This document shows positions 8,581 to 16,134 of a stretch of 64,000 nt of DNA, piece by piece (position 1 is the first letter of the stretch; each line of letters opens with the position of its first letter). A program made the position numbers and the translations under genes. The notes beneath the pieces are model-generated. The model did no database searches, was not told the DNA's origin, and was given only the letters and a program-made list of their open reading frames with translations. Source of the stretch: Streptomyces sp. R302 (GTDB lineage: Bacteria > Actinomycetota > Actinomycetes > Streptomycetales > Streptomycetaceae); assembly GCF_012927245.1 (NCBI RefSeq), contig NZ_JABBGE010000012.1:62001-126000 (forward strand), in the 5' to 3' direction.

Positions 8581-9108
8581 TCAGTCCTCGTACGCCTCGG
8601 CGTGCGTCTTGGCCAGGTGGAGGTACATCTCGGCGTTCAGCCGGATGCCGGCCTGCTCCTCCTCGGTCAGCGCGCGGCGGACCTTCGCGGGGACGCCGGC
8701 GACCAGCGAGCCGGGCGGCACCTCCATGCCCTGCGGCACCAGGGCCTGCGCCGCGATGAGCGAGCCCGCGCCGATCCGGGCGCCGTTGAGCACGGTCGCG
8801 CCCATGCCGACGAGGACGTCGTCCTCGATGACGCAGCCGTGGACGGTGGCGTTGTGCCCGATCGTGACGCGGTCGCCGATCGAGACGGGGAAGCCGGGGT
8901 CGACGTGGACGGTGCAGTTGTCCTGGACGTTGGAGTCCTCGCCGACGGTGATGGGACCGCAGTCGGCGCGCAGCACCGCGTGGTACCAGATCCCGGCGCG
9001 CGCCCCGAGCGTCACCTCGCCGAGCACCACCGAGGTCGGGGCCGTGAAGGCGGTCGGGTCGACGACCGGCTCCTTGCCGCCGACGGCCTTGATCAACGCC
9101 TCTGCCAT
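8581..9108 (-). CDS. Gamma-carbonic anhydrase family protein
   Basis: A 175-residue left-handed beta-helix protein with hexapeptide repeats. His68, His85 and His90 (TVHVDPG and IGHNATVHGC) match the three zinc ligands of gamma-class carbonic anhydrases, spaced 17 and 5 residues apart as in Cam/CaiE/YrdA relatives. CO2 hydration is plausible, but many family members have no measured activity. The gene is divergent from another beta-helix acyltransferase and ends at the shared hairpin. Confidence 0.88.
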   Translation of the reverse strand: MAEALIKAVGGKEPVVDPTAFTAPTSVVLGEVTLGARAGIWYHAVLRADCGPITVGEDSNVQDNCTVHVDPGFPVSIGDRVTIGHNATVHGCVIEDDVLVGMGATVLNGARIGAGSLIAAQALVPQGMEVPPGSLVAGVPAKVRRALTEEEQAGIRLNAEMYLHLAKTHAEAYED

Positions 9109-9258
9109 GGGGTCTCACTCCTGGGGGTCCGTACGGCCCGTGCGGCCGTGGTGGTGTCGCGCCATCCGGTGTTCTGCCCGCACCCTATGCCGGGCCCATG
9201 ACGGACATCACAGGGGACGGCGCTGATCGGCTCCGACGCCGCCGACTACGGTGTCGGG

Positions 9259-10023
9259 GTGCCCAAAAACGGAAACACGTTCTCATCCCTGACCGCCTGG
9301 CGGCGCCGGGTCGTCGCCCACGCCCTCCAGGGCGGCCTGCGCTGGGCGCAGCAGGCGGGCGCGGTGACGGCGGAGCACCCCGGGCGGCTGCGCTTCCGGC
9401 GGCTCGGCGAGGGCACCCGGCTCGCCTTCCCGCAGGGCACGGTCTTCGGCGAGCGGTGGATCGAGATCGGCGCGTGCTGCATCATCGCCGAGCAGGTGAC
9501 CCTGACCGCCGGGATGCTGCCGGGGCTCGACCTCGGCACGGAGACGGTGCTGACCCTCGGCGACGGTGTCGTCCTCGGCCGCGGCAGCCACGTCATCGCC
9601 GACACGACGATCACCATCGGCTCGGACACCTACTGCGGTCCGTACGTCTACATCACGTCGACGAACCACAGCTACGACGATCCGCACGAGCCCATCGGCC
9701 GCCAGTGGCCCCGCTCCGAGCCGGTCTCGATCGGCCCCGGCTGCTGGCTGGGCACCGGGGCGGTGATCCTGCCGGGCGCGCGGATCGGCCGGAACGTCGT
9801 CGTCGCGGCCGGCGCGGTGGTCCGCGGCGAGGTGCCCGACCACTCGGTGGTGGCGGGCGCCCCGGCCAGGGTCGTACGCCGCTGGGATCCGGAGCGGGGC
9901 TGGCAGCCGCCGCTGCGCACGCCGGCCCCGAGGCCGATACCGGAGGACGTCACCTCCGAGCAGCTGGCGGCCCTCGCGGCCTGGGAGATCGAGCAGGAGC
10001 AGGCCGAGGCCCCGTCGTCCTGA
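9259..10023 (+). CDS. Left-handed beta-helix acyltransferase
   Basis: A 254-residue hexapeptide-repeat acyltransferase of the maltose/galactoside O-acetyltransferase type. ITSTNHSYDDPHEPI contains the catalytic His of the family, and IGPGCWLGTGAVILPGARIG plus DHSVVAGAPARVVRR form the last coils and the typical end of the domain. It likely transfers an acyl group to a sugar or other hydroxyl acceptor, with CoA as donor. The GTG start has a weak ribosome-binding site. It is divergent from the gamma-carbonic-anhydrase-like gene. Confidence 0.85.
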   Translation: MPKNGNTFSSLTAWRRRVVAHALQGGLRWAQQAGAVTAEHPGRLRFRRLGEGTRLAFPQGTVFGERWIEIGACCIIAEQVTLTAGMLPGLDLGTETVLTLGDGVVLGRGSHVIADTTITIGSDTYCGPYVYITSTNHSYDDPHEPIGRQWPRSEPVSIGPGCWLGTGAVILPGARIGRNVVVAAGAVVRGEVPDHSVVAGAPARVVRRWDPERGWQPPLRTPAPRPIPEDVTSEQLAALAAWEIEQEQAEAPSS

Positions 10024-10082
10024 GTCGACGCCCGCTGCTCAGGCGCCCGTGAGCCGACGCCCGCGGGGCAGCCCCCCCCTGC

Positions 10083-10147
10083 GGTGCCCTCTGCGGGGCA
10101 CCCCCCTGCGGTGCACCCCCCCGCGGGTCAGCCCCCCCGCGGGTCAG
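10083..10147. repeat. C-rich hairpin and 16-bp tandem repeats between convergent genes
   Basis: GGTGCCC (10083-10089) pairs with GGGCACC (10096-10102) around a 6-nt loop and may terminate the acyltransferase transcript. A 16-bp unit CCCCCCCGCGGGTCAG then occurs twice head to tail (10116-10131, 10132-10147). The second copy runs into the stop codon of the EamA gene. Shorter relatives of the unit lie upstream. Confidence 0.6.
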
Positions 10148-11007
10148 CCGCCCGCGATGAGGACCGTGCCGACGAGCGCGAGTCCCGCACCCGCCGCCTG
10201 GACGGCGCGGAGTCGCTCGCGGAGCATGCCGAACGCGGCGAGCGCGGTCACCACCGGGTAGAAGGTGGCGAGCACGGCGGCCACCAGGACCGGACCGCGC
10301 TGCGCCGCGATGGCGTACGTGCCGTTGGCGGCGACGTCGGCCAGACCCACGAAGGCGAGCGCCGGAAGCGCGCCGCGGATCACCCCGAAGCCCTCCTCGG
10401 GCAGCGCCCGGCCGCCGCGCCGCACGGAGAGGTACAGCGCGCCGCCGCCGACGGCGACGTTGGTGACGCGCTGCACGAAGAGCGCGAGGAAGAGGCCGGT
10501 GACCGTGGTCGACGCCTCGGCGATGAGCGCCATGACCGCACCGAAGCCGAAGGCGGCGAAGAGCGTGAGGACGACGGCCTGACGCCGGACGGGAGCGCCG
10601 CGCAGCTCGGGGCCGCCGGCGAGGACGATGCCCACGATCGCGGCGACGATGCCGCCGACCTGGAACAGGCCGGGCCGGTCGCCCAGGACGAGGCCCACGG
10701 TGACGGGGACGACCACGCCGAGCGAGCCGAGCGGCGAGACGACGCCCATCGGGCCGAGCGCGAGGGCCTTGTAGAAGGCGAGCATCGCGGCGGGGCCGAC
10801 GACGCCCGCGGCGACTGCGTACCAGAGCTCGGGGCCCGCCTCGGTCCAGGCGCCCGTCGCGGCGACGACCGCGCCGAGGACGAGGACGGCGAGGACCTGC
10901 GAGACCACGACGACGGTGAGGGCCGGGAGGCGCCGGGTGAGCAGTCCGCCCCCGAAGTCGGCGAGGCCCCAGAGGAGGGCGGTGGCCAGGGCGAACACGG
11001 CGGTCAT
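10144..11007 (-). CDS. EamA/DMT family transporter
   Basis: A 287-residue protein with ten predicted transmembrane helices arranged as two EamA repeats. FYKALALGPMGVVSPLG and YAIAAQRGPVLVAAVLATFYPVVTALAA are the repeat-end signatures. Family members export or import amino acids, nucleosides or other metabolites. The gene is divergent from an XRE-cupin regulator whose probable operator lies between them, so that regulator is the likely controller and its cupin ligand may be the transported compound. Confidence 0.88.
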   Translation of the reverse strand: MTAVFALATALLWGLADFGGGLLTRRLPALTVVVVSQVLAVLVLGAVVAATGAWTEAGPELWYAVAAGVVGPAAMLAFYKALALGPMGVVSPLGSLGVVVPVTVGLVLGDRPGLFQVGGIVAAIVGIVLAGGPELRGAPVRRQAVVLTLFAAFGFGAVMALIAEASTTVTGLFLALFVQRVTNVAVGGGALYLSVRRGGRALPEEGFGVIRGALPALAFVGLADVAANGTYAIAAQRGPVLVAAVLATFYPVVTALAAFGMLRERLRAVQAAGAGLALVGTVLIAGG

Positions 11008-11049
11008 GGGGGTCCTCGCAGGCGGGTACGGGCGGGCCGGGGCAGTACA

Positions 11050-11119
11050 GTGCAGTGCACGATCGGGTGCGCTGCACCGTAGTGCAGTCTATTGGACTCT
11101 TCCATCGAGAATATTGGAC
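11050..11119. promoter_or_regulatory. Divergent operator region between EamA and XRE-cupin genes
   Basis: GTGCAGTGCAC (11050-11060) and GTGCGCTGCAC (11067-11077) form an 11-bp inverted repeat with one mismatch and a 6-bp spacer; a third related half-site AGTGCAGT follows at 11081. ATTGGAC also occurs twice, 22 bp apart (11091, 11113). The location suggests autoregulation and control of the transporter by the XRE protein. Confidence 0.5.
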
Positions 11120-11124
11120 GGAAT

Positions 11125-11697
11125 GTGTCGGACCTCGACCAGCTGACCCAGTCGCTCGCCCGTAACCTCAAGCGCTGGCGCAACGAACGGGGCTTCACCC
11201 TGGACGCGCTCGCCGCCCGCTCCGGCGTCAGCCGCGGCATGATCATCCAGATCGAGCAGGCCAGGACCAACCCGAGCGTCGGCACCACCGTGAAGCTGGC
11301 CGACGCCCTCGGCGTCTCCCTCACCACCCTCCTCGACCACGAGCAGGGCACCCACGTCCGGCTCGTGCCGCCGGAGCAGGCCGTCCGCATGTGGTCCACC
11401 CCGGCCGGCAGCCACACCACCCTGCTCGTCGGCACCGAGGCCCGCGGCCCGCTGGAACTCTGGTCCTGGTCCCTCGTGTCCGGCGACGGCAGCTCCTCCG
11501 ACCCGCACCCGCAGGGCACCACCGAGCTGCTCCACGTCACCGCCGGCGTGCTCACCCTCGTCGTCGACGGCGTCGAGCACACCGTCCCCGCCGGCACCTC
11601 CGCCGTCTTCGAGGCCTCGGCCCCGCACACGTACCGCAACGACGGCGACGAGACCGTCGAGCTGACCATGGCCGTCTCGGTGCCGCCCGTACGCTGA
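11125..11697 (+). CDS. XRE-family transcriptional regulator with C-terminal cupin
   Basis: About 190 residues. The N-terminal helix-turn-helix (RGFTLDALAARSGVSRGMI, about residues 20-40, then IEQARTNPSVGTTVKLADAL) is followed by a cupin_2 domain (HPQGTTELLHVTAGVLTLVVDG, then APHTYRN). Such regulators sense a small ligand and control a neighbouring metabolic or transport gene. The GTG at 11125 fits the family start; a TTG at 11092 would add eleven residues. It is divergent from the EamA transporter. Confidence 0.9.
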   Translation: MSDLDQLTQSLARNLKRWRNERGFTLDALAARSGVSRGMIIQIEQARTNPSVGTTVKLADALGVSLTTLLDHEQGTHVRLVPPEQAVRMWSTPAGSHTTLLVGTEARGPLELWSWSLVSGDGSSSDPHPQGTTELLHVTAGVLTLVVDGVEHTVPAGTSAVFEASAPHTYRNDGDETVELTMAVSVPPVR

Positions 11698-11761
11698 GAC
11701 GGCCGCCCGTACGCCGAGACGGCGGGCCGGGCGCCGGGCGGGAGCCGCTAGCGTGGCGCGC

Positions 11762-12325
11762 ATGCGCGCACCCATCGGAGACTTCGACGACGCCCTGCCC
11801 GCCCCCGACCGCCCGGACCTCCTCACGCCGCCCGTCGCCGCGGCCGTGCGCGCCTGGACCGGACCGGTGCCCGCCGAGCAGATCCTCTACGTCGACACCG
11901 ACCCGGCCATCGCCGACACCGCCGTCTTCGTCGAGCACCACGGCCCGGCCCTCCTCGACGCGTCCGCGAACTGCGTCGTCGTGGCGGGGAAGCGCGGCGA
12001 GACGACGACGCTCGCCGCGTGCCTGGTGAAGTCCGCCCACCGCGTCGACGTCAACGGCGTCGTCCGCAAGCACCTGGGCGCCCGCAAGGTGAGCTTCGCG
12101 CCGATGGAGACCGCCACCGGCGACAGCGGCATGGAGTACGGCGGCATCACCCCCGTCGGCCTCCCCGCCGCGTGGCCCCTCCTCGTGGACGCCGCCGTCG
12201 TCGACACCCCCTGGGTGCTCGTCGGCAGCGGCCGCCGCCGGGGAAAGCTCATCCTCCCGGGCAAGGCCTTCGCCCAGCTGCCGAACGCCGTCGTCCTGGA
12301 GGGGCTCGGCCGGCCCGTGGAGTGA
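11762..12325 (+). CDS. YbaK/EbsC-family aminoacyl-tRNA deacylase-like protein
   Basis: A 187-residue protein of the YbaK/ProX editing-domain family, which hydrolyses mischarged aminoacyl-tRNAs. CVVVAGKRGETTTLAACLVK, ASFAP-like VSFAPMETATGDSGMEYGGITPVGLP and the invariant Lys region match the fold. This longer subtype has an extra roughly 50-residue N-terminal segment. TAGCGT lies 6 nt before the ATG, typical of a leaderless Streptomyces transcript, which favours 11762 over the GTG at 11753. Confidence 0.85.
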   Translation: MRAPIGDFDDALPAPDRPDLLTPPVAAAVRAWTGPVPAEQILYVDTDPAIADTAVFVEHHGPALLDASANCVVVAGKRGETTTLAACLVKSAHRVDVNGVVRKHLGARKVSFAPMETATGDSGMEYGGITPVGLPAAWPLLVDAAVVDTPWVLVGSGRRRGKLILPGKAFAQLPNAVVLEGLGRPVE

Positions 12326-12342
12326 CGGCCCGGGCGGCGGGC

Positions 12343-12412
12343 CGTCCGTGACCCGCCGTCCGTGACCCGCCGTCCGTGACCCGCCGTCCGTGACGCGCCG
12401 TCCGTGACGCGG
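12343..12412. repeat. Five tandem copies of a 14-bp repeat
   Basis: CGTCCGTGACCCGC or a one-base variant begins at 12343, 12357, 12371, 12385 and 12399, an exact 14-bp period. The array fills the space between two convergent genes and stops at the end of the CoA-binding gene. Confidence 0.8.
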
Positions 12413-12414
12413 TG

Positions 12415-12855
12415 TCAGCCCAGGCGCGGGATCTCGATCGCCGGGCAGCGGTCCATCACCATGTCCAGGCCCGCCTCCGTCGTGCGGGCGTACGCCGCCT
12501 CGTCGACGACGCCGAGCTGGAACCAGACCGCCTTCGCGCCGGCCTCCCGCGCCTCGTCGGCGACCGCGCCCGCCAGGGAGCTGTTGACGAAGACGTCCAC
12601 GACGTCGACCGGGAACGGGATCTCGGCGAGGGAGGCGTAGCCCCGCTCCCCGTGGACCGTCTCCGCCTTCGGGTGGACCGGCACGATCCGCTTGCCGAAG
12701 CGCTGGAGCACGGCCGCCACCCCGTACGCGGCGCGCTCCCGGTTCGCGGAGAGGCCCACGATCGCCCAGGTGTCGCCCGTGCCCGTCAGGATCCGGCGGA
12801 CGGTCTCCTCCTCGGAGCGCTCCGCAGCCTCGGTGATCGTGGTGTCGACGCTCAT
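12415..12855 (-). CDS. CoA-binding domain protein (YccU-like)
   Basis: A 146-residue Rossmann-fold CoA-binding protein. WAIVGLSANRERAAYGVAAVL carries the nucleotide-binding GxSxxxxR pattern, RIVPVHPKAETVHGE the second strand, and AVWFQLGVVDEAA the conserved end; these match the succinyl-CoA synthetase-like small domain. The physiological role of stand-alone members is unknown. AAGGAAGG lies 8 nt before the start, in a stretch where CGAA is repeated. Confidence 0.85.
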   Translation of the reverse strand: MSVDTTITEAAERSEEETVRRILTGTGDTWAIVGLSANRERAAYGVAAVLQRFGKRIVPVHPKAETVHGERGYASLAEIPFPVDVVDVFVNSSLAGAVADEAREAGAKAVWFQLGVVDEAAYARTTEAGLDMVMDRCPAIEIPRLG

Positions 12856-12976
12856 CCCTGATGCCTTCCTTCGTTCGTTCGTTCCGTACGGGCCTTCCCC
12901 CGGTACGAACCCGCCGCGGCCCCGGATCCTTCCCGTGCCGGACCCGGCGGTGGGCGCGGTGGGCGCGGTGGGGGCC

Positions 12977-14461
12977 TCAGCCGTCCCAGGCGCGCCGTTC
13001 GTCCTCCCGGGGGGCCAGGACCAGGGACGGACGGCCCGGGCCGAAGGCCATCACCGGCCGCTCCGCGTCCCACGCCCGCCACCCCGGATCGCCTTCCGCC
13101 GCGAACGCCACCCAGGCCGCGTGCATCGCCGCCGCCAGCGCGCGCGGCGCGTCCGGCCCCGTCATCGCCCGCGCCTCCGGGGTGTCCAGGGTGTCGAAGA
13201 CGAAGCCGAGCTCCAGGGCGTGGCAGGCGCCGAGGCCGAGCACCGGCGACGGCCAGCCGAACTCGTACACGTACGTCCGTCCCGCCGCCCCCGACCGCAG
13301 CCGCGCGTCGGCGAGCCGGTTGAGCGGCACCCGCAGCAGCTTGTCGGTGGCCAGCGCGCCCAGGATCTCGCCGGGCCTGGCCTGCGGCCGGTTCGCCCGG
13401 TAGACCCGCGCCGTACGCGACGGCACCCGCGACTTCCACAGCGCGAGCCGCAGCGTCGGCGCCGACAGCCGCTCCACGAGGCCGCTCGGCACGAACCAGA
13501 GCCGGTACTCCTCCGATGTCGTCCCCAGCAGCAGGTCGACCTCGCCGGACGCCACGCCCGGCCCGCCGTCGCCGAGCAGGGCCTCCGCCGGATCGCGCGG
13601 CAGCACGTCGCCGTCGACCACGAGCTGGAAGGAGTGGCCGCCGCCGGTGAGCGGCGAGCCCTTCGCCGTCACCTCCGTCTGCGCCGTCAGCAGCCGCTCC
13701 CGGTCCACCGCGGCGAACGCCTCCGCCGTCGCCGGGACCCCGAGCCGCTTCGCCACGGCCTCGGTCGTCCGCCGCGCCCGCGCCACCGGCAGCGCCATGG
13801 GCGCCCCGCTCTGCACGACCGCCCGCCGGAACAGCCCGTGCGCGAGCGGCGAGGCGAGCAGCGCCGCGATCGAGATCGCGCCCGCCGACTCCCCGAAGAC
13901 CGTCACCCGCGCCGGATCGCCCCCGAAGGCCGCGACGTTCTCCCGCACCCAGGTGAGCGCGGCGAGCTGGTCGCGCAGACCGAGGTTGGCCGGCGCGTCG
14001 GGGAAGACCCCGAACCCCTCCACGCCGAGCCGGTAGTTGACGGAGACGAGGACCACGCCGTCGCGGGCGAACGCGGCGCCGTCGTAGACGGGGACGGCGT
14101 TGGAGCCGTGGATCAGCGAACCGCCGTGGATCCACACCATCACCGGCCGGCCGCCCCGCCCGGTGCCGGACGCGGTGTCCCAGGGCGCCCAGACGTTGAC
14201 GTTGAGGCAGTCGTCGCCCTCGACCGCCGGGTCCGGCAACAGCGCGTCCAGCGGTGGCGCGTAGGGCCGCTTCGGCGCGGTCGGCCCGAACTCCGTCGCC
14301 GACCGCACCCCCTCCCACGGCTCCACCGGCTCCGGCGCCCGGAACCGCAGCGGCCCGAACGGCGGCCGCGCGTACGGCACGCCCAGGAAGCGGGCCACCC
14401 CGCCGGCCACGAACGCGCCCCGCACCCGCCCGGCGGCGAGCGCCGCCTCGGGCGCCGTCAC
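12977..14461 (-). CDS. Type-B carboxylesterase / lipase
   Basis: A 494-residue carboxylesterase. EGDDCLNVNVWAP, the oxyanion-hole segment VMVWIHGGS, and the nucleophile elbow VTVFGESAGA (Ser in GESAG) are classical type-B motifs; a catalytic His is expected in GLGACHALEL. No signal peptide is visible, so it probably acts in the cytoplasm on a small ester. It starts with GTG in a 4-bp GTGA overlap with the stop of the acyl-CoA ligase gene, so the two are probably translationally coupled and may act on the same substrate. Confidence 0.92.
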   Translation of the reverse strand: MTAPEAALAAGRVRGAFVAGGVARFLGVPYARPPFGPLRFRAPEPVEPWEGVRSATEFGPTAPKRPYAPPLDALLPDPAVEGDDCLNVNVWAPWDTASGTGRGGRPVMVWIHGGSLIHGSNAVPVYDGAAFARDGVVLVSVNYRLGVEGFGVFPDAPANLGLRDQLAALTWVRENVAAFGGDPARVTVFGESAGAISIAALLASPLAHGLFRRAVVQSGAPMALPVARARRTTEAVAKRLGVPATAEAFAAVDRERLLTAQTEVTAKGSPLTGGGHSFQLVVDGDVLPRDPAEALLGDGGPGVASGEVDLLLGTTSEEYRLWFVPSGLVERLSAPTLRLALWKSRVPSRTARVYRANRPQARPGEILGALATDKLLRVPLNRLADARLRSGAAGRTYVYEFGWPSPVLGLGACHALELGFVFDTLDTPEARAMTGPDAPRALAAAMHAAWVAFAAEGDPGWRAWDAERPVMAFGPGRPSLVLAPREDERRAWDG

Positions 14462-15948
14462 GGCCGGGGTTCCACGAGGGCGCGCTTGAGGACCTTGCCG
14501 GTCGGGCCCAGGGGCAGGGCGTCGACGAAGCGGACGAGGCGCGGGTACTTGTGGCGGCCGAGCCGCTCCCGCGCCCAGTCGACGAGCTCCTCCTCCGCGA
14601 CGGGACCCGCGCCCTCGCGCCGGACCACCACCGCGCACACCTCCTCGCCCTTGGCCTCGTCGGGCACGCCGATCACGGCGACCTCGGACACCGACGGGTG
14701 ACGGACCAGGACCTCCTCCACCTCGCGCGGATAGATGTTGAACCCGCCCCGGATCACCAGGTCCTTCTTCCGGTCCACGATCCGCAGGAAGCCGTCCTCG
14801 TCGCGGACGCCCAGATCGCCGGTGCGGAACCAGCCGTCCACGACCGCCGCCGCCGTCGCCGCGGGATCGTCGAGATAGCCGGCGAAGACGTTGTGCCCGC
14901 GCACCACGATCTCGCCGACCGCGCCGTCCGGCAGCAGCCGGATCGCGTCCTCGGCCGCCGCGTCGGCCACCCCGACCTCCACGCCCCACACCGGATGCCC
15001 CACCGTGCCCGGCCGCCGCCCCAGGTGCGGCTGGTTGAACGTCGCCACCGGCGCGGTCTCCGTCAGCCCGTACCCCTCCAGGACCGGCGTCCGGAAGGCC
15101 TCCTCGAAACGCTCCAGGACCGCGACCGGCAGCGCCGCGCCCCCGGAGACCGCCGCCCGCAGCGCCTCAGGACGCCGGTCGGAGGAGGCCGCCGCCTCCA
15201 CCAGCGCGTGGTACATCGTCGGCACGCCCATGAACACCGTCACGCCCTCGTCGGCGAGCACGTCGAGCGCCGCGGGGCCGCTGAACCTCGGCAGCAGCAC
15301 CAGCGTGGCGCCCTGCCGCAGCGTCCCGTTCATCGCGCACGTCTGCCCGTAGCTGTGGAAGAGCGGCAGACAGCCGAGGACGACGTCGTCCGCGCCGAGA
15401 CCGAGCAGGTCCTGCGAGGTGACGGACGCGTTCATGACGATGTTGAGATGGGTGAGGCAGGCGCCCTTGGGGCGGCCCGTGGTGCCGCTCGTGTAGAGGA
15501 TCACCGCCGTGTCGGACGGCTCGGCGGGCTCCGCCGCCGCCAGCGGCTCCGGCGCCGACGGCCCGCCCTGGAAGGCCCGCACCCCGGCCGCCCGCGCCGC
15601 CTCGTCGGCGACCGCCCACAGCGGCCCGCCGCTCACGATCGCCGTCGCCCCGCTGTGTTCCAGGACGTATCGCACCTCGTCGGCGACGAGCAGCGCGTGC
15701 ACCGGCACGACGGTGGCGCCGGCGGCGAGCGCGCCGTAGTAGACGCGCAGGAACTCGACGGTGTTCGGCAGCAGCACCGCCACCCGGTCGCCCGGCTTCA
15801 CCCCCGCCTCCCGCAGCCCGGCCGCGCAGCGCAGCGCCCCGTCCCACAGCTCGCGGTAGGTGAACCGGCTCGCGCCCTCGACGACGGCGATCCGGTCGGG
15901 GAAGTGACGGGCGGACTCGCCCAGGACGCCGGCGACGCTCAGTGACAT
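14458..15948 (-). CDS. Long-chain-type acyl-CoA synthetase (AMP-binding)
   Basis: A 496-residue adenylate-forming enzyme. The P-loop-like motif LYTSGTTGRPKG lies near residue 151, GYGLTETAP follows, then GWFRTGDLG, and the conserved C-terminal PTGKVLKRAL with its catalytic Lys. It activates a carboxylic acid to acyl-AMP and then acyl-CoA; the acid is unknown. It is the first gene of an operon with the carboxylesterase and faces a PucR regulator. GGGAG lies 7 nt before the ATG. Confidence 0.92.
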   Translation of the reverse strand: MSLSVAGVLGESARHFPDRIAVVEGASRFTYRELWDGALRCAAGLREAGVKPGDRVAVLLPNTVEFLRVYYGALAAGATVVPVHALLVADEVRYVLEHSGATAIVSGGPLWAVADEAARAAGVRAFQGGPSAPEPLAAAEPAEPSDTAVILYTSGTTGRPKGACLTHLNIVMNASVTSQDLLGLGADDVVLGCLPLFHSYGQTCAMNGTLRQGATLVLLPRFSGPAALDVLADEGVTVFMGVPTMYHALVEAAASSDRRPEALRAAVSGGAALPVAVLERFEEAFRTPVLEGYGLTETAPVATFNQPHLGRRPGTVGHPVWGVEVGVADAAAEDAIRLLPDGAVGEIVVRGHNVFAGYLDDPAATAAAVVDGWFRTGDLGVRDEDGFLRIVDRKKDLVIRGGFNIYPREVEEVLVRHPSVSEVAVIGVPDEAKGEEVCAVVVRREGAGPVAEEELVDWARERLGRHKYPRLVRFVDALPLGPTGKVLKRALVEPRP

Positions 15949-15969
15949 GACACGCTCCCAAGACGTGGA

Positions 15970-15987
15970 GTTGACGGCGATGTCAAC
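15970..15987. promoter_or_regulatory. Inverted repeat GTTGAC-N6-GTCAAC upstream of the ligase operon
   Basis: A perfect 6+6 palindrome with a 6-bp spacer lies 22 bp before the ligase start. On the ligase strand it overlaps TTGACA, a possible -35 element. The facing PucR regulator is the obvious candidate binder, but no consensus for it is known to me. Confidence 0.45.
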
Positions 15988-16134
15988 ATTCCGTGACACG
16001 GCACAGAATCGATCGCCGGACCACCCCCACACCATGTGCAGACGCACACCATGCGGCGATCCGGGCTGGGCATCGGCCACCCGGCCGCCGCCCGGGCGTG
16101 GCAATCGCCAAACCACGGCGTTACGGTGCGGGCC

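Noticed and set aside
10084..11082. Plus-strand frame opposite the EamA transporter
   Set aside because: Glu/Asp/Gly-rich antisense shadow; the minus-strand protein has clear EamA repeats.
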